Source: Volvox africanus (taxonomy: Eukaryota > Chlorophyta > Chlorophyceae > Chlamydomonadales > Volvocaceae). Taken from it: a stretch of DNA of 64,000 bases. This document shows positions 38,960 through 51,309 of this stretch, in pieces. Under the pieces are notes generated by a model that saw only the letters and a program-made list of their open reading frames with translations, ran no database searches and was not told where the DNA came from. Where the stretch lies: the NCBI GenBank assembly GCA_030268105.1, contig BSDZ01000102.1, positions 124,001 through 188,000 of the forward strand. Reading direction: 5' to 3'. The translations under genes were made by a program, and so were the position numbers. Each line of letters starts with the position of its first letter. Position 1 is the first letter of the stretch.

Positions 38960-41914
38960 CTATCCTACACACACACATGTGTGAATGAATCTCCTGGCGC
39001 GTGCCTCACCATCTCCCTTGACTGACGCACCAGAATGCGTGTCTGTGCCACGCCCTCCATCCGTCCCCCCTTCTTTGCTCAGCGTGTGCAGATGGGTGCA
39101 TGGCTGCCACATGCACAGCAGCTGTTGCTCGGCTGCTGGACTCCTGCTGGTCACCATGTTTGCACCGACCATCAATTTACCAGTACCCATGCATATGATA
39201 CATATGCCGACCATGGCCGTGACAAGCCACGCACCTGCGCATGCAACATTTGAGTTCCCCTGCTTGTCGTAAAAAGTCAATCCATGCACGTGTGAGATAT
39301 GGTTCAGGTTGAGGCTCAGGTTGAAGCTCAGGGATTGGGGGTTTGGCACACTGCATCGCATCAGCTGGATGGCCAGCCACATACATGTATACACACATGC
39401 GTGAATGAATCTCCTGGCGCGTGCCTCACCAGCTTCCTGGGCTGACGCACCAGAGTGCGTGTCTGTGCCACACCCTCCATCCGTCCCCCCTTCTTTGCTC
39501 AGCGTGTGCAGATGGGTGCATGGCTGCCACATGCACAGCAGCTGTTGCTCGGCTGCTGGACTCCTGCTGGTCACCATGTTTGCACCGACCATCAATTTAC
39601 CAGTACCCATGCATATGATACATATGCCGACCATGGCCGTAACAAGCCACGCACCTGCGCATGCAACATTTGAGTTCCCCTGCTTGTCGTAAAAAGTCAA
39701 TCCATGCACGTGTGAGATATGGTTCAGGTTGAGGCTCAGGTTGAAGCTCAGGGATTGGGGGTTTGGCACACTGCATCGCATCAGCTGGATGGCCAGCCAC
39801 ATACATGTATACACACATGCGTGAATGAATCTCCTGGCGCGTGCCTCACCAGCTTCCTGGGCTGACGCACCAGAGTGCGTGTCTGTGCCACACCCTCCAT
39901 CCGTCCCCTCTTCTTTGCTCAGCGTGTGCAGATGGGTGCATGGCTGCCACATGCACAGCAGCTGTTGCTCGGCTGCTGGACTCCTGCTGGTCACCATGTT
40001 TGCACCGACCATCAATTTACCAGTACCCATGCATATGATACATATGCCGACCATGGCCGTAACAAGCCACGCACCTGCGCATGCAACATTTGAGTTCCCC
40101 TGCTTGTCGTAAAAAATCAATCCATGCACGTGTGAGATATGGTTCAGGTTGAGGCTCAGGTTGAAGCTCAGGGATTGGGGGTTTGGCACACTGCATCGCA
40201 TCAGCTGGATGGCCAGCCACATACATGTATACACACATGCGTGAATGAATCTCCTGGCGCGTGCCTCACCAGCTTCCTGGGCTGACGCACCAGAGTGCGT
40301 GTCTGTGCCACACCCTCCATCCGTCCCCCCTTCTTTGCTCAGCGTGTGCAGATGGGTGCATGGCTGCCACATGCACAGCAGCTGTTGCTCGGCTGCTGGA
40401 CTCCTGCTGGTCACCATGTTTGCACCGACCATCAATTTACCAGTACCCATGCATATGATACATATGCCGACCATGGCCGTGACAAGCCACGCACCTGCGC
40501 ATGCAACATTTGAGTTCCCCTGCTTGTCGTAAAAAGTCAATCCATGCACGTGTGAGATATGGTTCAGGTTGAGGCTCAGGTTGAAGCTCAGGGATTGGGG
40601 GTTTGGCACACTGCATCGCATCAGCTGGATGGCCAGCCACATACATGTATACACACATGCGTGAATGAATCTCCTGGCGCGTGCCTCACCAGCTTCCTGG
40701 GCTGACGCACCAGAGTGCGTGTCTGTGCCACACCCTCCATCCGTCCCCCCTTCTTTGCTCAGCGTGTGCAGATGGGTGCATGGCTGCCACATGCACAGCA
40801 GCTGTTGCTCGGCTGCTGGACTCCTGCTGGTCACCATGTTTGCACCGACCATCAATTTACCAGTACCCATGCATATGATACATATGCCGACCATGGCCGT
40901 AACAAGCCACGCACCTGCGCATGCAACATTTGAGTTCCCCTGCTTGTCGTAAAAAGTCAATCCATGCACGTGTGAGATATGGTTCAGGTTGAGGCTCAGG
41001 TTGAAGCTCAGGGATTGGGGGTTTGGCACACTGCATCGCATCAGCTGGATGGCCAGCCACATACATGTATACACACATGCGTGAATGAATCTCCTGGCGC
41101 GTGCCTCACCAGCTTCCTGGGCTGACGCACCAGAGTGCGTGTCTGTGCCACACCCTCCATCCGTCCCCTCTTCTTTGCTCAGCGTGTGCAGATGGGTGCA
41201 TGGCTGCCACATGCACAGCAGCTGTTGCTCGGCTGCTGGACTCCTGCTGGTCACCATGTTTGCACCGACCATCAATTTACCAGTACCCATGCATATGATA
41301 CATATGCCGACCATGGCCGTAACAAGCCACGCACCTGCGCATGCAACATTTGAGTTCCCCTGCTTGTCGTAAAAAATCAATCCATGCACGTGTGAGATAT
41401 GGTTCAGGTTGAGGCTCAGGTTGAAGCTCAGGGATTGGGGGTTTGGCACACTGCATCGCATCAGCTGGATGGCCAGCCACATACATGTATACACACATGC
41501 GTGAATGAATCTCCTGGCGCGTGCCTCACCAGCTTCCTGGGCTGACGCACCAGAGTGCGTGTCTGTGCCACACCCTCCATCCGTCCCCCCTTCTTTGCTC
41601 AGCGTGTGCAGATGGGTGCATGGCTGCCACATGCACAGCAGCTGTTGCTCGGCTGCTGGACTCCTGCTGGTCACCATGTTTGCACCGACCATCAATTTAC
41701 CAGTACCCATGCATATGATACATATGCCGACCATGGCCGTAACAAGCCACGCACCTGCGCATGCAACATTTGAGTTCCCCTGCTTGTCGTAAAAAATCAA
41801 TCCATGCACGTGTGAGATATGGTTCAGGTTGAGGCTCAGGTTGAGGCTCAGGGATTGGGGGTTTGGCACACCGCATCGCATCAGCTGGATGGCCAGCCAC
41901 ATACATGTATACAC
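38960..41914. repeat. Seven consecutive A units
   Basis: Seven 420-bp units in a row. A three-unit sub-block is repeated with 1260-bp offset: the variant CCGTCCCCTC occurs at 39901 and 41161 and AAAAAGTCAATCC follows the same rhythm. The antisense strand is open for 984 codons across the whole run because the period is a multiple of three. The variants among units change amino acids freely (Gly/Ser, Leu/Phe, Ile/Thr), so I do not call a gene. Confidence 0.85.
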
Positions 41915-42261
41915 ACAGCATCTGTTCAGGCACGACTGTTATGGCACGACTAATATGCCCCTGGCGTATTAGGTTCTACCCCGACCGAGAGCGGGCCAAA
42001 GACCCTTAAGTTAAGGGCAGGGTGCCCCCATGTCGATGGACGGTGACGACCCCAATTAAAATGACCTGCGAGCTGACCAGTAGCGGAGTTGACGCCTTAG
42101 TTGATTCGGCAGATTCCGCTGGATGCTGGTGGTGGGTGCTGAACCTGGGAAAACCACTGATTTCGGAGAAGTCGGCATAGGAGACTTGATGAGGGTTCCC
42201 TGAAACACCAGAGAAGGTAGGGACTGCCAGGTTAGTGGCCACGGGTGATGTACCCCCCTAT

Positions 42262-45212
42262 CCTACACACACACATGCGTGAATGAATCTCCTGGCGCGT
42301 GCCTCACCAGCTTCCTTGACTCACGCACCAGAGTGCGTGTCTGTGCCACGCCCTCCATCCGTCCCCCCTTCTTTGCTCAGCGTGTGCAGATGGGTGCATG
42401 GCTGCCACATGCACAGCAGCTGTTGCTCGGCTGCAGGACTCCTGCTGGTCACCTTGTTTGCACCGACCATCAATTTACCAGTACCCATGCATATGATACA
42501 TATGCCGACCATGGCCGTGACAAGCCACGCACCTGCGCATGCAACATTTGAGTTCCCCTGCTTGTCGTAAAAAATCAATCCATGCACGTGTGAGATATGG
42601 TTCAGGTTGAGGCTCAGGTTGAAGCTCAGGGATTGGGGGTTTGGCACACTGCATCGCATCAGCTGGATGGCCAGCCACATACATGTATACACACATGCGT
42701 GAATGAATCTCCTGGCGCGTGCCTCACCAGCTTCCTGGGCTGACGCACCAGAGTGCGTGTCTGTGCCACACCCTCCATCCGTCCCCCCTTCTTTGCTCAG
42801 CGTGTGCAGATGGGTGCATGGCTGCCACATGCACAGCAGCTGTTGCTCGGCTGCTGGACTCCTGCTGGTCACCATGTTTGCACCGACCATCAATTTACCA
42901 GTACCCATGCATATGATACATATGCCGACCATGGCCGTAACAAGCCACGCACCTGCGCATGCAACATTTGAGTTCCCCTGCTTGTCGTAAAAAATCAATC
43001 CATGCACGTGTGAGATATGGTTCAGGTTGAGGCTCAGGTTGAAGCTCAGGGATTGGGGGTTTGGCACACTGCATCGCATCAGCTGGATGGCCAGCCACAT
43101 ACATGTATACACACATGCGTGAATGAATCTCCTGGCGCGTGCCTCACCAGCTTCCTGGGCTGACGCACCAGAGTGCGTGTCTGTGCCACACCCTCCATCC
43201 GTCCCCTCTTCTTTGCTCAGCGTGTGCAGATGGGTGCATGGCTGCCACATGCACAGCAGCTGTTGCTCGGCTGCTGGACTCCTGCTGGTCACCATGTTTG
43301 CACCGACCATCAATTTACCAGTACCCATGCATATGATACATATGCCGACCATGGCCGTAACAAGCCACGCACCTGCGCATGCAACATTTGAGTTCCCCTG
43401 CTTGTCGTAAAAAATCAATCCATGCACGTGTGAGATATGGTTCAGGTTGAGGCTCAGGTTGAAGCTCAGGGATTGGGGGTTTGGCACACTGCATCGCATC
43501 AGCTGGATGGCCAGCCACATACATGTATACACACATGCGTGAATGAATCTCCTGGCGCGTGCCTCACCAGCTTCCTGGGCTGACGCACCAGAGTGCGTGT
43601 CTGTGCCACACCCTCCATCCGTCCCCCCTTCTTTGCTCAGCGTGTGCAGATGGGTGCATGGCTGCCACATGCACAGCAGCTGTTGCTCGGCTGCTGGACT
43701 CCTGCTGGTCACCATGTTTGCACCGACCATCAATTTACCAGTACCCATGCATATGATACATATGCCGACCATGGCCGTAACAAGCCACGCACCTGCGCAT
43801 GCAACATTTGAGTTCCCCTGCTTGTCGTAAAAAATCAATCCATGCACGTGTGAGATATGGTTCAGGTTGAGGCTCAGGTTGAAGCTCAGGGATTGGGGGT
43901 TTGGCACACTGCATCGCATCAGCTGGATGGCCAGCCACATACATGTATACACACATGCGTGAATGAATCTCCTGGCGCGTGCCTCACCAGCTTCCTGGGC
44001 TGACGCACCAGAGTGCGTGTCTGTGCCACACCCTCCATCCGTCCCCCCTTCTTTGCTCAGCGTGTGCAGATGGGTGCATGGCTGCCACATGCACAGCAGC
44101 TGTTGCTCGGCTGCAGGACTCCTGCTGGTCACCTTGTTTGCACCGACCATCAATTTACCAGTACCCATGCATATGATACATATGCCGACCATGGCCGTAA
44201 CAAGCCACGCACCTGCGCATGCAACATTTGAGTTCCCCTGCTTGTCGTAAAAAGTCAATCCATGCACGTGTGAGATATGGTTCAGGTTGAGGCTCAGGTT
44301 GAAGCTCAGGGATTGGGGGTTTGGCACACTGCATCGCATCAGCTGGATGGCCAGCCACATACATGTATACACACATGCGTGAATGAATCTCCTGGCGCGT
44401 GCCTCACCAGCTTCCTGGGCTGACGCACCAGAGTGCGTGTCTGTGCCACACCCTCCATCCGTCCCCCCTTCTTTGCTCAGCGTGTGCAGATGGGTGCATG
44501 GCTGCCACATGCACAGCAGCTGTTGCTCGGCTGCTGGACTCCTGCTGGTCACCATGTTTGCACCGACCATCAATTTACCAGTACACATGCATATGATACA
44601 TATGCCGACCATGGCCGTAACAAGCCACGCACCTGCGCATGCAACATTTGAGTTCCCCTGCTTGTCGTAAAAAATCAATCCATGCACGTGTGAGATATGG
44701 TTCAGGTTGAGGCTCAGGTTGAAGCTCAGGGATTGGGGGTTTGGCACACTGCATCGCATCAGCTGGATGGCCAGCCACATACATGTATACACACATGCGT
44801 GAATGAATCTCCTGGCGCGTGCCTCACCAGCTTCCTGGGCTGACGCACCAGAGTGCGTGTCTGTGCCACACCCTCCATCCGTCCCCCCTTCTTTGCTCAG
44901 CGTGTGCAGATGGGTGCATGGCTGCCACATGCACAGCAGCTGTTGCTCGGCTGCTGGACTCCTGCTGGTCACCATGTTTGCACCGACCATCAATTTACCA
45001 GTACCCATGCATATGATACATATGCCGACCATGGCCGTAACAAGCCACGCACCTGCGCATGCAACATTTGAGTTCCCCTGCTTGTCGTAAAAAATCAATC
45101 CATGCACGTGTGAGATATGGTTCAGGTTGAGGCTCAGGTTGAGGCTCAGGGATTGGGGGTTTGGCACACCGCATCGCATCAGCTGGATGGCCAGCCACAT
45201 ACATGTATACAC
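42262..45212. repeat. Second run of seven consecutive A units
   Basis: Plain 420-bp units with anchors at 42283, 42703, 43123, 43543, 43963, 44383 and 44803. The antisense strand is open for 963 codons, again from the divisible-by-three period. It carries the same variants (CCGTCCCCTC, TGCAGGACTCC) as the previous run, in a different order, consistent with shuffling by unequal exchange. Confidence 0.85.
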
Positions 45213-47976
45213 ACAGCATCTGTTCAGGCACGACTGTTATGGCACGACTAATATGCCCCTGGCGTATTAGGTTCTACCCCGACCGAGAGCGGGCCAAAGA
45301 CCCTAAAGTTAAGGGCAGGGTGCCCCCATGTCGATGGACGGTGACGACCCCAATTAAAATGACCTGCGAGCTGACCAGTAGCGGAGTTGACGCCTTAGTT
45401 GATTCGGCAGATTCCGCTGGATGCTGGTGGTGGGTGCTGAACCTGGGAAAACCACTGATTTCGGAGAAGTCGGCATAGGAGACTTGATGAGGGTTCCCTG
45501 AAACACCAGAGAAGGTAGGGACTGCCAGGTTAGTGGCCACGGGTGATGTACCCCCCTATCCTACACACACACATGCGTGAATGAATCTCCTGGCGCGTGC
45601 CTCACCAGCTTCCTTGACTGACGCACCAGAGTGCGTGTCTGTGCCACACCCTCCATCCGTCCCCCCTTCTTTGCTCAGCGTGTGCAGATGGGTGCATGGC
45701 TGCCACATGCACAGCAGCTGTTGCTCGGCTGCAGGACTCCTGCTGGTCACCTTGTTTGCACCGACCATCAATTTACCAGTACCCATGCATATGATACATA
45801 TGCCGACCATGGCCGTGACAAGCCACGCACCTGCGCATGCAACATTTGAGTTCCCCTGCTTGTCGTAAAAAGTCAATCCATGCACGTGTGAGATATGGTT
45901 CAGGTTGAGGCTCAGGTTGAAGCTCAGGGATTGGGGGTTTGGCACACTGCATCGCATCAGCTGGATGGCCAGCCACATACATGTATACACACATGCGTGA
46001 ATGAATCTCCTGGCGCATGCCTCACCAGCTTCCTGGGCTGACGCACCAGAGTGCGTGTCTGTGCCACACCCTCCATCCGTCCCCCCTTCTTTGCTCAGCG
46101 TGTGCAGATGGGTGCATGGCTGCCACATGCTCAGCAGCTGTTGCTCGGCTGCTGGACTCCTGCTGGTCACCATGTTTGCACCGACCATCAATTTACCAGT
46201 ACCCATGCATATGATACATATGCCGACCATGGCCGTAACAAGCCACGCACCTGCGCATGCAACATTTGAGTTCCCCTGCTTGTCGTAAAAAGTCAATCCA
46301 TGCACGTGTGAGATATGGTTCAGGTTGAGGCTCAGGTTGAAGCTCAGGGATTGGGGGTTTAGCACACTGCATCGCATCAGCTGGATGGCCAGCCACATAC
46401 ATGTATACACACATGCGTGAATGAATCTCCTGGCGCGTGCCTCACCAGCTTCCTGGGCTGACGCACCAGAGTGCGTGTCTGTGCCACACCCTCCATCCGT
46501 CCCCCCTTCTTTGCTCAGCGTGTGCAGATGGGTGCATGGCTGCCACATGCTCAGCAGCTGTTGCTCGGCTGCTGGACTCCTGCTGGTCACCATGTTTGCA
46601 CCGACCATCAATTTACCAGTACCCATGCATATGATACATATGCCGACCATGGCCGTAACAAGCCACGCACCTGCGCATGCAACATTTGAGTTCCCCTGCT
46701 TGTCGTAAAAAATCAATCCATGCACGTGTGAGATATGGTTCAGGTTGAGGCTCAGGTTGAGGCTCAGGGATTGGGGGTTTGGCACACCGCATCGCATCAG
46801 CTGGATGGCCAGCCACATACATGTATACACACAGCATCTGTTCAGGCACGACTGTTATGGCACGACTGATATGCCCCTGGCGTATTAGGTTCTACCCCGA
46901 CCGAGAGCGGGCCAAAGACCCTAAAGTTAAGGGCAGGGTGCCCCCATGTCGATGGACGGTGACGACCCCAATTAAAATGACCTGCGAGCTGACCAGTAGC
47001 GGAGTTGACGCCTTAGTTGATTCGGCAGATTCCGCTGGATGCTGGTGGTGGGTGCTGAACCTGGGAAAACCACTGATTTCGGAGAAGTCAGCATAGGAGA
47101 CTTGATGAGGGTTCCCTGAAACACCGGAGAAGGTAGGGACTGCCAGGTTAGTGGCCACGGGTGATGTACCCCCCTATCCTACACACACACATGCGTGAAT
47201 GAATCTCCTGGCGCGTGCCTCACCAGCTCCCTTGACTGACGCACCAGAGTGCGTGTCTGTGCCACGCCCTCCATCCGTCCCCCCTTCTTTGCTCAGCGTG
47301 TGCAGATGGGTGCATGGCTGCCACATGCACAGCAGCTGTTGCTCGGCTGCTGGACTCCTGCTGGTCACCATGTTTGCACCGACCATCAATTTACCAGTAC
47401 CCATGCATATGATACATATGCCGACCATGGCCGTAACAAGCCACGCACCTGCGCATGCAACATTTGAGTTCCCCTGCTTGTCGTAAAAAATCAATCCATG
47501 CACGTGTGAGATATGGTTCAGGTTGAGGCTCAGGTTGAGGCTCAGGGATTGGGGGTTTGGCACACCGCATCGCATCAGCTGGATGGCCAGCCACATACAT
47601 GTATACACACAGCATCTGTTCAGGCACGACTGTTATGGCACGACTTATATGCCCCTGGCGTATTAGGTTCTACCCCGACCGAGAGCGGGCCAAAGACCCT
47701 AAAGTTAAGGGCAGGGTGCCCCCATGTCGATGGACGGTGACGACCCCAAATAAATTGACCTGCGAGCTGACCAGTAGCGGAGTTGACGCCTTAGTTGATT
47801 CGGCAGATTCCGCTGGATGCTGGTGGTGGGTGCTGAACCTGGGAAAACCACTGATTTCGGAGAAGTCGGCATAGGAGACTTGATGAGGGTTCCCTGAAAC
47901 ACCGGAGAAGGTAGGGACTGCCAGGTTAGTGGCCACGGGTGATGTACCCCCCTATCCTACACACACACATGTGTGA

Positions 47977-49534
47977 ATGAATCTCCTGGCGCGTGCCTCA
48001 CCAGCTCCCTTGACTGACGCACCAGAGTGCGTGTCTGTGCCACGCCCTCCATCCGTCCCCCCTTCTTTGCTCAGCGTGTGCAGATGGGTGCATGGCTGCC
48101 ACATGCACAGCAGCTGTTGCTCGGCTGCTGGACTCCTGCTGGTCACCATGTTTGCACCGACCATCAATTTACCAGTACACATGCATATGATACATATGCC
48201 GACCATGGCCGTAACAAGCCACGCACCTGCGCATGCAACATTTGAGTTCCCCTGCTTGTCGTAAAAAAATCAATCCATGCACGTGTGAGATATGGTTCAG
48301 GTTGAGGCTCAGGTTGAGGCTCAGGGATTGGGGGTTTGGCACACCGCATCGCATCAGCTGGATGGCCAGCCACATACATGTATACACACAGCATCTGTTC
48401 AGGCACGACTGTTATGGCACGACTAATATGCCCCTGGCGTATTAGGTTCTACCCCGACCGAGAGCGGGCCAAAGACCCTAAAGTTAAGGGCAGGGTGCCC
48501 CCATGTCGATGGACGGTGACGACCCCAAATAAATTGACCTGCGAGCTGACCAGTAGCGGAGTTGACGCCTTAGTTGATTCGGCAGATTCCGCTGGATGCT
48601 GGTGGTGGGTGCTGAACCTGGGAAAACCACTGATTTCGGAGAAGTCGGCATAGGAGACTTGATGAGGGTTCCCTGAAACACCGGAGAAGGTAGGGACTGC
48701 CAGGTTAGTGGCCACGGGTGATGTACCCCCCTATCCTACACACACACATGTGTGAATGAATCTCCTGGCGCGTGCCTCACCAGCTCCCTTGACTGACGCA
48801 CCAGAGTGCGTGTCTGTGCCACGCCCTCCATCCGTCCCCCCTTCTTTGCTCAGCGTGTGCAGATGGGTGCATGGCTGCCACATGCACAGCAGCTGTTGCT
48901 CGGCTGCTGGACTCCTGCTGGTCACCATGTTTGCACCGACCATCAATTTACCAGTACACATGCATATGATACATATGCCGACCATGGCCGTAACAAGCCA
49001 CGCACCTGCGCATGCAACATTTGAGTTCCCCTGCTTGTCGTAAAAAAATCAATCCATGCACGTGTGAGATATGGTTCAGGTTGAGGCTCAGGTTGAGGCT
49101 CAGGGATTGGGGGTTTGGCACACCGCATCGCATCAGCTGGATGGCCAGCCACATACATGTATACACACAGCATCTGTTCAGGCACGACTGTTATGGCACG
49201 ACTAATATGCCCCTGGCGTATTAGGTTCTACCCCGACCGAGAGCGGGCCAAAGACCCTAAAGTTAAGGGCAGGGTGCCCCCATGTCGATGGACGGTGACG
49301 ACCCCAAATAAATTGACCTGCGAGCTGACCAGTAGCGGAGTTGACGCCTTAGTTGATTCGGCAGATTCCGCTGGATGCTGGTGGTGGGTGCTGAACCTGG
49401 GAAAACCACTGATTTCGGAGAAGTCGGCATAGGAGACTTGATGAGGGTTCCCTGAAACACCGGAGAAGGTAGGGACTGCCAGGTTAGTGGCCACGGGTGA
49501 TGTACCCCCCTATCCTACACACACACATGTGTGA
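47977..49534. repeat. 779-bp A+C doublet with shared extra A
   Basis: Two neighbouring 779-bp units both carry seven A where other units have six (TCGTAAAAAAATC at about 48260 and 49039). The private indel shows that one unit is a direct copy of the other. Confidence 0.8.
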
Positions 49535-50076
49535 ATGAATCTCCTGGCGCGTGCCTCACCAGCTCCCTTGACTGACGCACCAGAGTGCGTGTCTGTGCCA
49601 CGCCCTCCATCCGTCCCCCCTTCTTTGCTCAGCGTGTGCAGATGGGTGCATGGCTGCCACATGCACAGCAGCTGTTGCTCGGCTGCTGGACTCCTGCTGG
49701 TCACCATGTTTGCACCGACCATCAATTTACCAGTACCCATGCATATGATACATATGCCGACCATGGCCGTAACAAGCCACGCACTTGCGCATGCAACATT
49801 TGAGTTCCCCTGCTTGTCGTAAAAAATCAATCCATGCACGTGTGAGATATGGTTCAGGTTGAGGCTCAGGTTGAGGCTCAGGGATTGGGGGTTTGGCACA
49901 CCGCATCGCATCAGCTGGATGGCCAGCCACATACATGTATACACACAGCATCTGTTCAGGCACGACTGTTATGGCACGACTTATATGCCCCTGGCGTATT
50001 AGGTTCTACCCCGACCGAGAGCGGGCCAAAGACCCTAAAGTTAAGGGCAGGGTGCCCCCATGTCGATGGACGGTGA

Positions 50077-50081
50077 CGACC
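50077..50081. other. Target-site duplication CGACC, left
   Basis: CGACC immediately precedes the 5' LTR and is repeated at 57253-57257 after the 3' LTR. Uninterrupted C modules have a single copy (GGTGACGACCCCAAATAAA). A 5-bp duplication is usual for Ty3/Gypsy integration. Confidence 0.95.
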
Positions 50082-50109
50082 TGTTGTATCCTTAATGCAT
50101 TTCGGTAAT

Positions 50110-50172
50110 TCATTAAGATATAATAATTATCTGTTTATTATTTTATAATATAATATATTTAATTATCATATT
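50110..50172 (+). promoter_or_regulatory. AT-rich promoter-like block in U3
   Basis: A run of almost only A and T (TTATAATATAATATATTTAAT within it) near the start of the LTR. Several TATA-like words are present, so a Pol II promoter here is plausible. No start site can be assigned. The same block is in the 3' LTR. Confidence 0.4.
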
Positions 50173-50297
50173 AACTGTTTCATGTTTCCATCTGGCATTC
50201 GATTTGTGGATTTGGTCTCGGCTGTCGACGACCAATACTAACCGACTTCCTGAAACATCCGAACCTGTCGGTTACTCCATAACCTGTATGGAATGGG

Positions 50298-50323
50298 CCA
50301 TTTACCGCCTGAATGGTAAATGG
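50298..50323. other. 9-bp perfect inverted repeat in the LTR
   Basis: CCATTTACC (50298-50306), 8-nt loop, GGTAAATGG (50315-50323); repeated in the 3' LTR at 57046-57071. In RNA it would form a stable hairpin. Role unknown; packaging, dimerisation or polyadenylation structure are options. Confidence 0.65.
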
Positions 50324-50507
50324 TGGAACATCTGGTTCCTGGTTCACTGAATCTCCGGTTGTAGTGGTGACTTCTGAAGGTCACGCCCGGTTCGAGGCCT
50401 TATGGTCTCTCAAGTACGACCTAGTCGGCGGCTCTACTTAATCGGGCTCTGGCACAACAACCGGTATCTTTTGATGCCACCCTTCGTGGGTACCATATAC
50501 AACAAGC

Positions 50508-50520
50508 TGGTAGCGAGACC
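50508..50520 (+). other. Primer-binding site (tRNA, probably initiator Met)
   Basis: TGGTAGCGAGACC starts three bases after the 5' LTR. It would pair with a tRNA ending GGTCTCGCTACCA. TGG is the complement of the CCA tail. The implied acceptor stem starts with A pairing to U at 72, typical of eukaryotic initiator tRNA-Met, the commonest primer for this group. The tRNA gene itself is not in this window, so the identity is inferred. Confidence 0.6.
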
Positions 50521-51309
50521 GTTCCTCCCTGGGACGTCTCGTCAAGTCTTCCGCTGAAATCGTTCAAGCCTTCTCAAGTCTTTCTGTGGTAACTGCTCAA
50601 GCCACTCTAACCGCGCAACGCGCTCAAGCCACTCAAGCTGCCCTTTTATAAATGGACATCGACCACGATCTTCCTCCTGCCGACATCCCTCTGGACATGG
50701 AGACATTGCCTGAGGAGCTGAGCGCCGCCATTTTCGCTGCGGCTACCACCGGTCTGTAATATTCACGAAATTAGTCTAGTGACACTTAGAACCTGCTCTC
50801 TGTGAGTTTGGCTGTGCTTTCTGTTAAAGTCAATCTCTAAGTTAGTCGCGGTCAACGTGGCTCGCGACCTAGACAATTCTGCCTTCTCTGTTAGGTAATA
50901 TCTTCCTGCAACACTGCTTTCTATCTAGAACTTGTATTGCAGTTTTGCTGAGGAATCCCTGTAGTTGCGGGTTCGATAGTACCTTTGCATCGAATCCAAC
51001 GAGGAGTCGACTTCGTGAATTCACTTCGGCTTTCACTAATACATATATATCTCTATTACTTGAAAGGTATTGTGTTTGTTCCAACCGCCGTGAGTGCTTC
51101 TGCAGTGTCAACACCTCAGACCCTTCGGAGCGGCACCTCTGCCCAGTCACTCCGATCCATCGCAAATCAACTTCACGCGCGGACTTCAAAATTTTTGAAG
51201 TTCATCGAAGGCATCCAAGCGTTGGGTAGGCCCTGGTCCTTGCCTTTGCTTTGCCTTTCGCCAGAACAGTCACTCGCAGTTCGATCTGTTAGGCTTTCAG
51301 GCATACAAT
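50521..51309 (+). other. Untranslated leader of the retrotransposon
   Basis: About 790 bp between primer site and gag. The first 130 bp contain repeated CTCAAGCC-like words. No ORF resembles a known protein; open frames at 50945-51229 and 50985-51389 overlap gag in another frame and look fortuitous. An in-frame TGA at 51196 blocks a longer gag. Packaging signals would be expected here, but I cannot identify them. Confidence 0.6.
50652..50759 (+). CDS. Short acidic ORF in the leader (35 aa)
   Basis: An ATG at 50652 opens a 35-codon frame ending in TAA at 50757. The peptide is rich in Asp, Glu, Pro and, at its end, Ala, and it has no known domain. It is out of frame with gag (51310). It may be an upstream ORF that tunes gag translation, a remnant of a first exon, or chance. 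A splice donor linking it to gag is not evident. Confidence 0.3.
   Translation: MDIDHDLPPADIPLDMETLPEELSAAIFAAATTGL

Larger units (their letters stand above)
34244..50081. repeat. Satellite zone III: A and A+C units, no B
   Basis: Only 420-bp and 778-bp units occur, with runs of seven consecutive A units (anchors 38985-41505 and 42283-44803). Module B and its tRNA are absent. Module C occurs in three sequence versions at one site: CCAATTAAAGTGA, CCAAATAAATTGA and CCAATTAAAATGA. No host gene is seen. Confidence 0.9.
50082..50504 (+). repeat. 5' LTR (423 bp)
   Basis: Begins TGTTGTAT and ends ATACAACA, a perfect 8-bp terminal inverted repeat with the TG...CA ends used by integrase. The first 110 bp are very AT-rich (about 50115-50172), unlike the GC-rich satellite, and probably hold the TATA-type promoter of U3. 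It contains inverted repeats CTTAATG/CATTAAG (50091-50117) and CCATTTACC/GGTAAATGG (50298-50323). U3, R and U5 borders cannot be set from sequence alone. Confidence 0.95.

Noticed and set aside
38960..41914. Antisense 984-codon ORF as a real repeat protein gene
   Set aside because: It is produced by seven identical 420-bp units with no stop in one frame; unit variants are often amino-acid changing, and the frame fails wherever B or C is present.
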